Below, piece after piece: positions 48,703 to 59,517 of a stretch of 64,000 bases of DNA. Origin of the DNA: Nelumbo lutea (taxonomy: Eukaryota; Streptophyta; Magnoliopsida; Proteales; Nelumbonaceae); the NCBI GenBank assembly GCA_022828595.1, contig JAKGHH010000001.1, positions 125,066,999-125,130,998 on the forward strand. Direction: 5' to 3'. The notes below the pieces were generated by a model that was given only the letters and a program-made list of their open reading frames with translations, did no database searches and was not told where the DNA came from. The position numbers and the translations under genes are program-made. Position 1 is the first letter of the stretch, and every line of letters starts with the position of its first letter.

Positions 48703-49650
48703 TCAGTTTAGGTCGGTGTAGTCGACGCACATGCGCCACTTGTCGTTAGCCTTCTTTACTAGAGCGGGGTTGGCTACCCAGCTCGGGTAATGTACTTCTC
48801 TTATGAAGTCAGCTGCGAGGAGCTTCTCGACCTCCTCGTCGACCGCATTCCATCGCTCCGGGGCTAGGTTGCGTTCCTTCTGTTTAACAGGCCTAACTAC
48901 AGGATCAGTATTCAACTTGTGAGTTATAAGGTCGGGGTCTATACTGGGCATCTCTGCTGCGGACCATGCAAAAATATCTAAATTTTGAAGTAAGATGCTT
49001 ACCAATTTGGATCGTAGATGTTCTTGGACGGAAGCTTCGATCTGAAGCGTCTGAGCTAGGTCTGCAGCTGAGGTCGGAACAATGACTGTCTCTTCTGTGG
49101 GTGCAGCTCGTTCTTCGCCTTTCTCTGTAGACCGCTCTAGTTCGAGGTCGTTGGCCACCTTGGTCTTTCCCTTTAGGGCGGCGACATAGCATTTGCGGGA
49201 CTCGAGCTGGTCCCCCCGCGCTACCCCCACACCAAAGTCTGTAGGGAACTTCATTGCCAAATGATAGGTGGAGATCACCGCCCGTAGGACATGGGTGATC
49301 GGTCGACCTATTATGGCATTGTATGGGGAGGGGGTCGCGACCACTAGGAAGTCGTGGTTGAGTCTGACTACGCAGGGCCATGTGCCGACTTCCACAGGTA
49401 CTGTTACCTTCCCAAGGGGCCGGACTTCTTCTCCGCTAAAGCCTACCAAAGGAGTGTCCGCGGGCTTCAAGTCACTTCTTTGCAACTGAAGTTGGTCGAA
49501 CGTGGCTTTGAAGAGAATATCTGCCGAGCTGCCTGAGTCAACGAGTACGTGCCTGACCTCAAAGTCGTTGATCCTCAGCTTTATCACAAGCCGTGGGGGT
49601 AGTGGACCCCTCGCATCATCATCCGTGAAGAAAATTGGCTCTTTTGTCAT
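48703..49650 (-). pseudogene. Tat-1 protease and reverse transcriptase N-terminus
   Basis: The 315-codon ORF starts in the linker to gag. The aspartic protease motif is LVDSGSSADILF (near 49520) with the second half VVATPSPYNAIIGRP. RT then begins: HKLNTDPVVRPVKQKERNL, PALVKKANDKWRMCVDYTDLN. It ends at a stop (48700) just before the expected ACPK segment. Confidence 0.9.
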
Positions 49651-49836
49651 CGGCCGCTTCGGAGGATTTTGTTCTTCCCGGGCAGCTTCACGAACTGACG
49701 TCTGAGCCGCTGCTGAAGTACAACCACGATGATCGAGCCTTCCACTATCACGTGGATGGTGCCCCGAACCGGCCTCTCTTCTAGAAGTTGCCTCTGTGAC
49801 TATTCGGCCAGCCTGCTGCTAGACTCGGGAGCATCC

Positions 49837-51345
49837 TTACCATGCTCCCCCTTGCCGACCTGTTTTATTATTATTATTGTTATTGTTATTTTGTACAAAG
49901 TTCCTTAGATATCCGCAACGGATGAGCTCCTCTATCTCGTCGTGGAGGTTCTTACAACTTTCGGTACTGTGGCCGTGATCTCTGTGAAAACTACAGTACA
50001 AGTTCTTATTTCTCTCGTTGGGATTTCCCTCAGACGGGGTGGCCACTTCACATACAGGGCGTCTTTGATCGCCATCAGGATTTTGGCCTGCTTCGCGTTC
50101 AGTGGGGTGTAAACAGTTCGGTCCGCTACAGGAGCTCAAAACGACTAACCTGGCTTTGCCCCCCAAGCTGCATCTTTTTTCTTTCGGTTGTCCCCTTGGC
50201 TGGAAGGCTCTCCTTCCCTTTTTCTCTTCTCGGGCACACCCTCGCCCTACCATGTACGGGCTACTCCTTTGAAAGTGGTGGAGAAGGCCATGCACATGCA
50301 TGACTCACTGGCTCTCGCCAGGTGCATCTGCGATTGGAAGGCATTTACGTGGTCATTTGGATCAAACGACCCGTATACTTATCAAGAGGGGGGAGCTTGA
50401 AGTCTTTAGGCATTGGAACTGCTAGGAGTTCGGAAGACAGGGGGGACAAATCTGAAAGGAGGGGAACCTTAGCTTCGCCGAGATTACCTTATCTCTGCCT
50501 CCGAGCTCGAGCAGGTTGTGTGGGTGGCAAACCGGCGAGCTCGGCGGCGGTGTCTCTGCTTCTTGATGGGTCAAACGACCCATCACATTGGTGTTGTTCA
50601 CCTCCGTGTTGTCAGGAATGGTTTGTGCAGGAAGCATCTCGGGCCATTGGTGATGACTACGGACAAAGGGGTCCTGCTTGGAGTCTGCAGCCAAGATCTC
50701 GAACTGGTTCTCCAGAAGCAGGGCTTCAAACTTTGATTGCCGAGGTGATGCAGACCAGGCGAGCCGGGGTCCTCCCGACATGAGCGCCGCAGCGAGACCG
50801 GGGTGGCCGGTCTTTCTTGTCTACCGCGGGAGGAGGCCTGGCTCTTAGGATGGTTTTGGGAGGCTGCTTCTTGGCGAGAAGGGCATTTATCTCGGCGGCT
50901 AGACCTAGCTCACTGTGAAGCTGGGTGCCGAGGAGGAAGCTGCGACTGTTGAATCTGAGAATGAGGTTGAGGTAGCTGAGGGAATTGCTGCTGATACTGG
51001 TACTAGAAGATGTGGTGCAACACTTGCTGCTGATAAAGCTGGTGTTGCTGGAGCTACTGCAATTGGGCTTGCATGGCCCGCATGCACTGCATTAGATCAT
51101 TGAGTTGGCTCTGGTTGGTCGCCAGAGAGATGATAGTTGGTTCAGCAAAGGTCATTTCAACCGAGGAAGGCAGGGGAACACCCACAGGCGCCGTTGCTAG
51201 CGGTGTGTTCAGGCTGGGGACAACGTCCACCGAGAGGGGAACGGTGAACTGCCCAATGCAGACCGTGGGGACCCGGGGTTGTTCCCTGGAATTACCCATC
51301 TCCATGCTTCATCCAACGTTGCTTGAGGAAGCCATGAGTGTCGAG
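49837..51345 (-). pseudogene. Tat-1 gag with internal deletion
   Basis: The start is MASSSNVG (about 51334-51345), stopped after eight residues and followed by MEMGNSREQ. A Gln/His-rich stretch lies near 50900-51090. The gag core begins GRFDPNDHVNAFQSQMHLAR (50300-50380) up to TFKGVARTW, where a usual …WF…L…GS region is missing and the reading jumps to a Lys/Arg-rich part. A knuckle-like CSFHRDHGHSTESC follows near 49950, then an Asn run from a microsatellite (49868-49892). Confidence 0.8.
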
Positions 51346-51397
51346 TTTTCAGAGAAGGAAGAACGGCGAAGGTTTAGAGGAAGGCTTTTAGAAACGT

Positions 51398-51415
51398 TTC
51401 CCACAGACGGCGCCA
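51398..51415 (-). promoter_or_regulatory. Primer binding site of Tat-1
   Basis: On the minus strand TGGCGCCGTCTGTGGGAA lies 2 bp inside the 5' LTR. The first ten bases could pair with the 3' end of plant tRNA-Asp; the rest does not, so the primer assignment is tentative. Confidence 0.7.
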
Positions 51416-51841
51416 AATGATGGTATGCAATCCGGTCATTTCTAGCTGGCATTTACGTGGTTTCTGGAAGGTACCTGAGATGGAGAAGAAGAAGAAGAAT
51501 CCTCGGGGGCTTGCCCGGGGGGAACACATTGATGCTTAAGTTAGTATTCTGTAGGAGAAATAAGGAGAAGATGAAAGCTAAGAGTGCAGATAGCGCGAGA
51601 TTAGAAGATCATACTTCTCTCCCTTGATAATAAGCTCCTTATAACAGAAATCCGTTGCATCAGGCCCACTGGCCTCTGACAGGGCAGGTATAACCGCCAC
51701 TGTTAGCCTGTCGCAGCCATTACTAGCAGGGGCTGAGGTGGCATGCGCGGGGCCGTTATCGCAGGGTACGTGCCTGTCAGGTGTGAGGCACCCTCTAAAG
51801 GTGGCAGGCATGACGGTGTCTGACGAGGGATATGGCTGTTG

Positions 51842-52445
51842 TGTTATGGGCCCGGGCGTAGGATCTCGTCACGGGGCGGTTTGCTGGGAAAACTCCTTGC
51901 CATCCCCTTGCCTTCCCTTTGCGAGTTGACCCTATTGATGGCGAACTGAGGGGTGATTTGTTCAAAGAGATCACCTAACTCTCCCTGTTCTCTTCTTGAC
52001 TGAAAATTCGATGACTTTATTGAATAAATCAGCTCCTTAAATAGGAGATTACAGGAGGGTTTCCTTCTTGTATTCGGCTAAGGTAGTCCCTCTCTTATCG
52101 CAACTTAAACTTCTATCAAAAACTCAAACTCCTACTTCTAAGGGAAACACAAAAATAGGGGATAAGGGAAAGGTACAGCTGGCGTGTGGGCCCCGCTCTA
52201 CGTTGGTGCGCGCGCCCCACCTTGCTGCTGTTGTGAGGTGTGTGCTGCTGCCGTGTTGTGCGTGCCGCTGCTGTGCGGTGCATGCTACTGCCGAGTGCTG
52301 CTGCCAAGCGGCTGGCAGACTGTACCGCGGCGCGCTGTTGGGCAGTGCGTGCCGCCTGTGCCGCGGCACGCTGGTGCGTGCCACTAGGCGAGCTGCTGCC
52401 TGTGAATTGCGACGCAGCGTGTTGCCGGGAGTCGTGTCCATAACA
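51842..52445 (-). repeat. 3' LTR of the chromovirus (604 bp)
   Basis: Runs from TGTTATGGGCCCGGG to TCCATAACA. It is followed by TTACACCCCTCCTG, the reverse of the polypurine tract. Bases 52220-52430 form a degenerate GTGCGTGCTGCTGCC-type minisatellite. Confidence 0.95.
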
Positions 52446-53700
52446 TTACACCCCTCCTGGGCAACGAGCTTGTCCTCAAGCTCGAGGTCGGGGTAGGCAT
52501 TGTGCAGGTCGGCCCATGGAATCCAAGTGGCCTCTACTGATGGTAGTCTACTAGAACCTCGAAGGTGCCCTGATTGATGTGTGACCGGACGAGAGCTCTA
52601 GGTTGGAGGATGGGTCTGCCGTCCTTGAGAGGGGGTAGAGGAGGCACTTGCGTTGAGGGAGTCCCTGTAAAAGGCTTTAGCAGGGACACATGAAAGACAT
52701 CATGGATTTTGTTGTGCTTAGGCAGTTCCAGTTGATAGGCAACCTTACTGATCTGTCGAAGAACTTTGAAGGGCTCATAAAACCTTGGGGTCAGCTTTTG
52801 GAGGCCCCGTCGCCTGAGGGAGAGCTGATGGTAGGGCTGGAGCTTTAGCCAAACGAACTGTCCTGGCTGAAAGGTGACCTCGCGGTGGTGTTGATCGTAG
52901 GCTATCTTCATATGTGCCTGTGCCTGCTGCAACCGTAAGGAGACTTCAGCCAGTAGGGCATCGCGGTCTTGGAGGCTACGGTCTACTTCTTCCAACCGTA
53001 TTGAACCCGGTTCGTAGGAGAGAAGACAAGGAGGGTCTCGCCCATAACACCACGCGGAAGGGAGTCATGCCAAGGGATGAGTGGTAAGATGTGTTATAGC
53101 AGTATTTGGCCCAAGGAAGGCAGTCCACCCAGCATCGTGGTTGGTCCCCTACAAAGCAATGGAGGTACATTTCTATGGTGCGATTGACAACCTCCATTTG
53201 TCCATTTGTCTGTGGGTGATAGGCGGACGAAAAGGCTAGAGTCGTGCCCTATAATCTAAACAGCTCCTTCCAGAAGGTGCTGGTGAAGACTGCATCCCTA
53301 TCACTGACGATGGTCTCGGGTAGCCCATGTACGCGGAAGATGTGTGTGAAAAAGGCGTGGGCCACAGAAACTGCGCTGTAGGGGTGGGACAATGGAATGA
53401 AATGAGCATATTTTGAGAAGCGGTCCACCACTTACGAATAAGATGGATTTCCCTCCGACCTTAGGCAAGCCTTCAACGAAGTCCATAGAGATATCGGCCC
53501 AGATCTGCGTTGGGAGTGCCAGGGGCTGTAGGAGTCCTGCTGGGTGTAAGTTCTCCCACTTTTGTTGCTAACATACGGAGCAGTTCTGGATGAAATCCCT
53601 GACCGAGTCTTGCATACCATGCCAATGAAAGTCTGCACGGACGCGGTGTAACGTCTTTTGCACCCCTTCATGGGTGGCATTGTGGATGCTGGCGAGGATA
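52446..53700 (-). pseudogene. Chromovirus integrase and chromodomain-like C-terminus
   Basis: Reading down from 53700: zinc region (HEGVQKTLHRVRADFHW in an alternate frame), integrase core (MVDRFSKYAHFIPL, SDRDAVFTSTFWKELF at 53249-53431, then AYHPQTNGQMEVVNRTIEMY after a frameshift), and the C-terminal GPX-like part (52534-52995, HREVTFQPGQFVWLKLQPY, IHDVFHVSLLKPF). The tail continues in a different frame as EATWIPWADL…YPDLELEDKLVAQEG, a chromodomain signature of plant chromoviruses, up to the LTR. Confidence 0.88.
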
Positions 53701-53999
53701 GCTGGAATCAAGGGACAATCGGTTGGGAGATATACCCTTCCTTTGTACAGCGCAAGTCCCTCATGAATGGTCCAGTTTGGTTTGGTTGTGCCCGACTATA
53801 ACTCTTGCATCAGGTCTCTCCACGTGGGTGATTGGGGCAACACGCTCCTTAGGTCCTCCAATAGGGTCACGCGGGACTGGGAGACCGTGCAGAGGTGCGC
53901 CGTGTTCCTCTTCCCGCCTGGATAGCGCATCAGCGGCCCAGTTGGAGGCTCCCGCCTTGTGGTCTACGCGGAAGTCAAATCCTAGCAGTTTGCTTGCCC

Positions 54000-55640
54000 A
54001 GTGCTGTTGGGGTGGATGTAGTAAGCCGCTGTTCTAGAAGGTATTTGAGGCTGTAGTGGTCTGTCTTGACAATGAAGGGTTTGCTCCACAAATACGGCCT
54101 TCAGTGCTGGACGGCCTAGGCCAGTCCGATCAATTCATGCTCGTAGGCCGGTAGCTTGAGGTGCCGATCTGCTAGTTTGCGGCTAAAGAAGGCTATGGGG
54201 TGCCCTTTCTGTTGCAGTACTGCTCCAATGCCTATGCCAGACGCATCACACTCCACCGTAAATTCTTGGTCAAAGTTTGGCAGTTGCAGCATGGGGGTAG
54301 TGGAGAGTGCGTCCCTTAGGTTTGTGAAGGCAGTGTTAGCTGCTTCATCCCATTGAAATGCATTCTTCTTCAACATCTTGGTCAATGGGGCCGCTAGGAG
54401 TCCATAGTCCCTTACAAATTTGCGGTAGTATCCCGTGAGCCCCAAGAACCCGCGAAGAGCCCTAATGGTCTGAGGCTTTGGCCACTCCCGGATGGCTTGA
54501 ATCTTGGAATTATCTACCGAGACTCTTTCCCTGCTAACTATATGGCCTAGGTAACGGACCAGCGGCTCTCCGAAGGAGCACTTGGTTCGTTTTAGGAATA
54601 ACTTATGCCGTCGTAGCGGCTTCTGAACTGTTCTTAGGTGACAAACGTGCTCTACCCACGAAGTATTGTAAATTAAGATGTCAAAAAATACCAGGACGAA
54701 CCTGTGGAGATGGGGTCAAAATACCTCGTTCATCAGGGCCTGGAATGTAGATGGGGCATTGGTGAGACCAAAAGGCATGGCCAGAAATTCAAAGTGGTCG
54801 TGATGCGTTCAGAAGGCTGTTTTCTCCACATCTTTAGGGGCCATTCGGACCTGGAAGTAACTTGACCTGAGATCCAGCTTAGAAAAGTACTGAGACTCGT
54901 GGAGCTCATCTAGCAATTCGTCTATCACCGGGATTGGGAGCTTGTCCTTGACGGTTCTACTGTTGAGCTCCCTGTAGTCCACACAAAATCTCCAGGTGCC
55001 GTCTTGCTTTGGCACCAACAAGACTGGTGAAGAGAATGGAGAGCGGCTGGGGCGTATGATTCCCTGTTCCAACATCTCTATACACTGCCTCTCTATCTCA
55101 TCCTTCTGTAGGTGCGGGTAGCGGTACGGCCTCACGACAATGGGTCCTACCCATGTCAAGGGAATCTGATGGTCGCATCACTGGCCAGGTGGAAGGCCCT
55201 TAGGCTCTGAGAGCACGTCTAAAAAATATGCAAGAAGCCTCTCCATCTCTGCGGTGTGCAAGGTGTCGCCATGGAGAGTATGCACCTGTGGTTTTCTTGC
55301 TCTCATCTTGGTCCCTTTCCAGGTGACCCGTTTCCCATGTAGGTCAAACGTCATGGTCAAGGCACTAAAATCCCATAGGAAGGACCTGAGGGTGATGAGC
55401 CACTTAATTCCCAACACTATGTCGAACTCGTCTAGGGTCAGTACAAATAGATCTGCGAGGAATGGTTCAGAATCCACCTGGATTTGGACACTTCGGCAGA
55501 TCCCTGGACTGTGAACTCTCTCCCCATTTGCTATAGCCACCTAGAGCCATGGTCTGTCTTCCATTGGTAGATTCAGTCGGAGCGCAGCCTGCTTGCTGAT
55601 GAAGTTGTGGGTGCTCCCTGAGTCAACCAGAATCCGTACC
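54000..55640 (-). pseudogene. Chromovirus protease, reverse transcriptase and RNase H
   Basis: The protease motif LVDSGSTHNFI (near 55600) keeps D-S-G. RT follows from about 55159 ([42 protein letters not shown]). The catalytic segment near 54676-54690 reads VFFDILIYN, one aspartate codon short of the usual FFDDI. The thumb and RNase H follow (GLTGYYRKFVRDYG, VECDASGIGIGAVLQQ, YEHELIGLA; 54116-54445), then stops. Both frameshifts and the missing aspartate show loss of function. Confidence 0.9.
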
Positions 55641-55654
55641 TGTTTTCCTGCCAC

Positions 55655-56751
55655 CTAGGCCTGTAGTTGCATGGTTTGGGAGTTTTGGACTCTAGTGATG
55701 GCATGGAGGGAGATCTCGAGTTCTTGTGTCGCCTGTTCCTCTTCTTCCTCCTCTAGCTCATCTACTAGGAGGCAGAATAACCGCTTGCAACAGTGGCCAA
55801 CTGAGTACAACTCGTCATAGTTGAAGCATTGGCCCTTGGCTTGGCGCTCTGCCATCTCGGCCCTGGATAAGCGTCTGATGGGAGGTGCTATCGTGCACTA
55901 CCCATGCTAGTTGCAGCTCGGGTTGTGTTGCTGGTGAAAGGGCGTTGTTTCCTATTGAAGGCCCTCCTGTGGTAGACCTTGGGTTCGCCCAAGTCGTTGC
56001 CGGACGCCCCATGCTGGACGGCCCTCAGCTAATCTGCAGCTTATGCTCGAAGGCTCGGGCCAGATTCATTGTTGTGTCCAAGTTGGGTGGGCTCTGCATC
56101 TCCACATCAACTCTCATGGGTTCAGATAGGCCGGCTGTGAACATATCCACCTGCTGGTCTAGCCGAACCGAAGAGGCTCTGGCGAGAAGAGTCTGAAACT
56201 GCCGCTGATACTCCGCAACAATCCCGGTTTGTTTGAGGTTAATGAGCTCCCCCAAGGGGTTGCTCGTTAATGGGGGCCCGAACCGAAGGAGGCAATACGA
56301 CTTAAACTGGCCCCAACTAAGGCCTGGTTCTTCCTGCTCCACTCGGTAGAACCAGAGTTGTACTTCATCGGTCAAGTGGAATGCTGCCAGGCTGACCTTA
56401 TCCTTCTGTTCCGTGCGTTGATTGTGGAAGAATTGCTCACAGCGGTATAGCCATCCGAGTGGGTCACCGTTGCCGCTGTATGAGGGGAACTCCAGACGAC
56501 TGTATTTGGGTATGATTGCTGCTGTTGGTGTGTCGTTCTGTTGCTCACCGGAGCCCTCTATCCATCTGGGCGGCAGCTATGGTTAGTGGCTGCCCCTTCA
56601 GGGCTTCCTTCCCTAGTGGAGAAGTATAACTCCAGTAAACGTCGAAGTTCCCTGGCATCCTCTTTAACTTCCCTTACCTCTGCATGATTTTCCACGAGAT
56701 GGTGTTCCAGCTCATGAACCTTGGACGATAGCTGCTCCATGTCGCCCATGA
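55655..56751 (-). pseudogene. Chromovirus gag
   Basis: It starts at MGDMEQLSSKVHELEHHLVE (ATG near 56750, just after the primer site) with a coiled-coil-like segment. The retrotransposon gag core is at 56025-56375 (VQLWFYRVEQEEPGLSWGQF, VAEYQRQFQTLLARA, FTAGLSEPMRVDVEM). The knuckle region near 55800 reads CFNYDELYSVGHCCKRLF, with the second cysteine replaced by Tyr. Frame changes separate the parts. Confidence 0.85.
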
Positions 56752-56756
56752 CGCTT

Positions 56757-56769
56757 GGCTCTGATACCA
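56757..56769 (-). promoter_or_regulatory. Primer binding site of the chromovirus (initiator Met tRNA type)
   Basis: On the minus strand TGGTATCAGAGCC lies three bases inside the 5' LTR. This is the standard site complementary to plant initiator Met tRNA. Confidence 0.9.
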
Positions 56770-56772
56770 AAA

Positions 56773-57364
56773 TGTTATGGTCTCGGGCGTAGGATCTCGT
56801 CACGGGGCGGTTTGTTGGGAAAACTCCTTGCCTTCCCTTTGCAAGTTGACCCTATGATGGCGGACTGAGGGGTGATTTGTTCAAGAGATCACCTAACTCT
56901 CCCTGTTCTCTTCTTGACTGAAAATTCGATGACTTTATTGAATAAATCAGCTCCTTAAATAGGAGATTACAGGAGGGTTTCCTTCTTGTATTCGGCTAAG
57001 GTAGTCCCTCTCTTATCGCAACTTAAACTTCTATCGAAACTCAAACTCCTACTTCTAAGGGAAACACAAAAATAGGGGATAAGGGAAAGGTACAGCTGGC
57101 ATGTGGGCCCCGCTCTACGTTGGCACGCGTGCCCCACCTTGCTGCTGTTGTGAGGTGCGTGTTGTTGCCGTGTGGTGCGTGCTGCTGCCGTGTGGTGCGT
57201 CCTGCTGCCAAGTGCTGCTACCATGCGGTGTGTGCTGCTGTCGGGCGGCTGGCAGATTGTACCGCGGTGCGCTGTCGGGCGGTGCGTGCCGCTAGGCGCA
57301 CTACTGTGCGTTCTACTGCCTGCGGTTGCGATGCAGCGTGTTGTCGGGTGTCGTGTCCATAACA
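56773..57364 (-). repeat. 5' LTR of the chromovirus (592 bp)
   Basis: Runs from TGTTATGGTCTCGGG to TCCATAACA. It aligns with the 3' LTR except for small indels and a reshuffled GC-rich minisatellite at 57140-57350. Confidence 0.95.
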
Positions 57365-57994
57365 TGTTGTCCCAGATTTGTCGGGTACGGTGGTCGGGCA
57401 GGAGGTTTTCCTGCGATATGCCGAACTACCCTTCCGTGAGTTACCCTGTGTTGGGCTATCTCGCAAGCGGCGAACTGCCTGTTGACAAGCTAAGCCAAGC
57501 TGTCTGGCCCAAGGTGTCTTCACCTCGGGGTATCTGTAGGCGGATCGGTGTGTTCCTGTCTGGTAGAAGCTTCCTGAGGAGTGCCCATGCGGCCCATTCC
57601 CGAGCTACTTTGTAGCGAGCTTGGAATACTTTAGGATTACCTTTAACAGAATTGGTCCTTGGGATGACTTGTCTGCTTGGGAGCTTGGGCGAGCTAGTTC
57701 CCTTAGCTCATGAGCTAAAGTTGCCTCAGAGTATCCCTTCAAAGGTAGCTCAGGGAACCCGGAGCTTGCGTTGTGGCGATCTTCTTCTTTTGTGAGCTAC
57801 GATGTAGCGAACTGCTTTATGGGCCCGTCACTTGGTCGTACTAGGCTACAATGCTGAGTTGTTGCTCGTGCTAGGTCAGTGTCCACGTGTCACCATTTCA
57901 TAGGTCGGGTCAAATCGTCCTCCATTAGATTCCGTTTACAAGTCATTTTTTAAAACGTTGGTCTCAACAGCCTATGCTGTTGGACCCCAACAGC

Positions 57995-59225
57995 CAAAGT
58001 TAACCCGTTTTATACTATCTATCAAACTGCCACGTGGTAAGTTACATCCCCTCTTATGACAGCAATGAAATTTTGTTTTATGCTACCTACCAGACGGCCA
58101 CAGTGGGCTACCCATCCCCTCTCCCTGGTTATGTAGCCCCGTGAAGCCAGAAAAAATAAAAAAGGTAAGTAGATCGAAGTGACGAAGTTATGAATAATTT
58201 ACAAATCAGATGACTGATTCTGATTGTAACCCGTTTAATGGAAAGGTGGGTCCAAATGCAGATTGTGGACGCCACACATGGGATGAGATGCATGGTAATT
58301 TGGGTGGGAGGGTTGATGATATTGGTACCAGTCAGTTTAATCTCGATTAAACCTGTTTATGGGCCGGATAGTACGATGGCCCTGAAGTAAGTCGGGTTTA
58401 GACAGGATTTTAGGCCTACGGGTTCAAGGTTTTTTAAAAAAGCTTGACCCAAATCCAAATCCAACTTGATAATGTACTATATAATAAAATATATATATAT
58501 ATATATATATATAATACATTTTTTCTTTATTTTTCTTCTCTTCATTATTTTTTAGGTTTTGATATTTTTAATATAAATAAATTAGTTTTTAATTGAATTA
58601 AAAAGAAAAAAATATTTTTTTCAAATTTCTAATCAGACTCAGACTCAAGCACGAGTTTCGAGCTTTATATAAGAGCCGGGCTTGGGTTAAGCCTAGGCCT
58701 GATGGTCGGGCTGAGCTCAGGCTCAATTGACTGATTGAGTTGAGGGATACACTTCACTGATCGAGCCCGGGCCCGATGGTCGGGCTGAGCCCGGCCCGGC
58801 CCATGAACAAGTTTAATCCCGATTGACTGATTGAGTTGAGGCAGTGAAGTGTGAGGAGGAGCAGTCGCAGTCTGGGCCTGGTAAACTGGGTCAGGCTTTT
58901 AGAAGACATCCATCGTTTTGGAGTTACAGTAACCATATGATTGATCATCAATCGTATTATTTTTCTTTTCTAAAACCAACGGTGGAAATGTATGTATGTC
59001 CATATATTTCTTTTGAATTTGTTTAAGGAATACCAACCGATAGAGGCCCTAACAATAGAGCAAGGGATAGCCGGACAGGAGGATATGGCCTCAAAAATGG
59101 AGAGCAAAACGCGTTTGACCTTGTAAATACCTGTTGACTCAACCACCTCCCCCACCGCCACCAGTCCACCACCACCTTCTCCTCCCCCCTTTGTCTTCGG
59201 ACATCAAACCCGCAAAAATAAAACT
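57995..59225. other. Gene-free stretch upstream of the ARO gene
   Basis: No coding sequence is recognised. It includes a MITE-like repeat (58349-58811), an AT microsatellite near 58488-58514, and CCTCCCCCACCGCCACC-type pyrimidine-rich DNA near 59145-59190. Confidence 0.5.
58349..58811. mobile_element. MITE-like element, hAT-like ends, 463 bp
   Basis: The left end ACCTGTTTATGGGCCGG mirrors the right end CCGGCCCATGAACAAG. Direct repeats TTTAATCTCGATT (58336-58348) and TTTAATCCCGATT (58812-58824) flank it, 12 of 13 matching; this is longer than a normal hAT duplication. The interior is rich in GGGCTGAGC/GCCCGGGC motifs. Confidence 0.55.
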
Positions 59226-59434
59226 CAAACTGGCTTGGGCTGCATTTGGCATTCCTTACTTATCTCGGACTCATCTCATTTTAACTGCGAACTGAAAAGG
59301 AGATAAGCCCTTAAAATATCAAACTGGCTTAGGATGCATTTGGCATTCCTTATTTTGAGGACTTATTTCATTTTAACTGCAAAAAAAATGTAGGTAAAAG
59401 TCCTTAAAATAAGGAAATGCCAAATGTAGCCTTA
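59226..59434. repeat. Tourist-like MITE with a partial upstream copy, in the ARO promoter region
   Basis: The complete copy is 59332-59431: GGATGCATTTGGCATTCC at the left mirrors GGAAATGCCAAATGTAGCC at the right, flanked by TTA on both sides (59329-59331 and 59432-59434). A second CAAACTGGCTT…GCATTTGGCATTCC block lies 94 bp earlier (59226-59319) without a right arm. The array ends 177 bp before the ARO start codon. Confidence 0.8.
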
Positions 59435-59506
59435 GAAGCTCAGCTTTAATCGGTTCATTCTAAAATTTTCCTTCTTTCTCCTCCAATTTGATCAACCGGT
59501 AAATTC

Positions 59507-59517
59507 GTATATTTATT
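59507..59517 (+). promoter_or_regulatory. Possible TATA box of the ARO gene
   Basis: GTATATTTATT lies about 100 bp upstream of the start codon at 59612. If used, transcription would start near 59540-59550, which would leave the in-frame ATG at 59516 outside the transcript. Motif and spacing only. Confidence 0.35.

Larger units (their letters stand above)
51842..57364 (-). mobile_element. Ty3/gypsy chromovirus nested in the Tat-1 LTR
   Basis: LTRs 51842-52445 and 56773-57364 start TGTTATGG and end CCATAACA. The target duplication TGTTG is exact (51837-51841 and 57365-57369). A methionine-tRNA type primer site adjoins the 5' LTR. On the minus strand lie gag, protease, RT, RNase H, integrase and a chromodomain-like tail. 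Total length is 5.5 kb. Many stops and frameshifts make it non-autonomous. Confidence 0.95.
35262..57927 (-). mobile_element. Ty3/gypsy Tat-lineage retrotransposon (Tat-1) with two nested retroelements
   Basis: The LTRs at 35262-36240 and 51418-57927 (the latter holding a chromovirus) share TGATG starts and a similar 980-bp length. The 5-bp flanks are GGTTC (35257-35261) and GATTC (57928-57932), 4 of 5 matching. On the minus strand the order is primer site, gag, protease, RT, RNase H, extra RNase H and integrase; an ORF on the plus strand lies between integrase and the 3' LTR. Copia-2 sits inside that ORF. Without nested insertions the element is about 10.5 kb. Stops and frameshifts make it non-functional, but it is much better kept than Tat-2. 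Confidence 0.92.
51418..57927 (-). repeat. 5' LTR of Tat-1, interrupted by a chromovirus
   Basis: The LTR parts are 51418-51841 and 57370-57927, 982 bp when the insertion and one target copy are removed. It starts TGATGGTATGCAATCC and ends CTCCATTA. It has slightly diverged ends relative to the 3' LTR (TTCATCA). Confidence 0.9.
34979..57994. mobile_element. Small inverted-repeat element (about 345 bp) split by Tat-1
   Basis: The left end GCTGTTGGGGT (34979-34989) is mirrored exactly by ACCCCAACAGC (57984-57994). Removing Tat-1 and one target copy joins 34979-35261 to 57933-57994, about 345 bp. The interior carries GGTTGGACCGTTCGG-type motifs similar to the Mutator-like MITEs at 11869 and 61858. 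No clear target duplication is seen around it. Confidence 0.5.

Noticed and set aside
48905..49381. 158-codon minus-strand ORF overlapping the Tat-1 protease
   Set aside because: Alternate frame of the protease-RT ORF, which has the recognised motifs.
52068..52496. 142-codon Cys/Ala-rich ORF, with a similar one at 57172-57615
   Set aside because: They arise from the GC-rich minisatellite in the chromovirus LTRs; low complexity and no domain.
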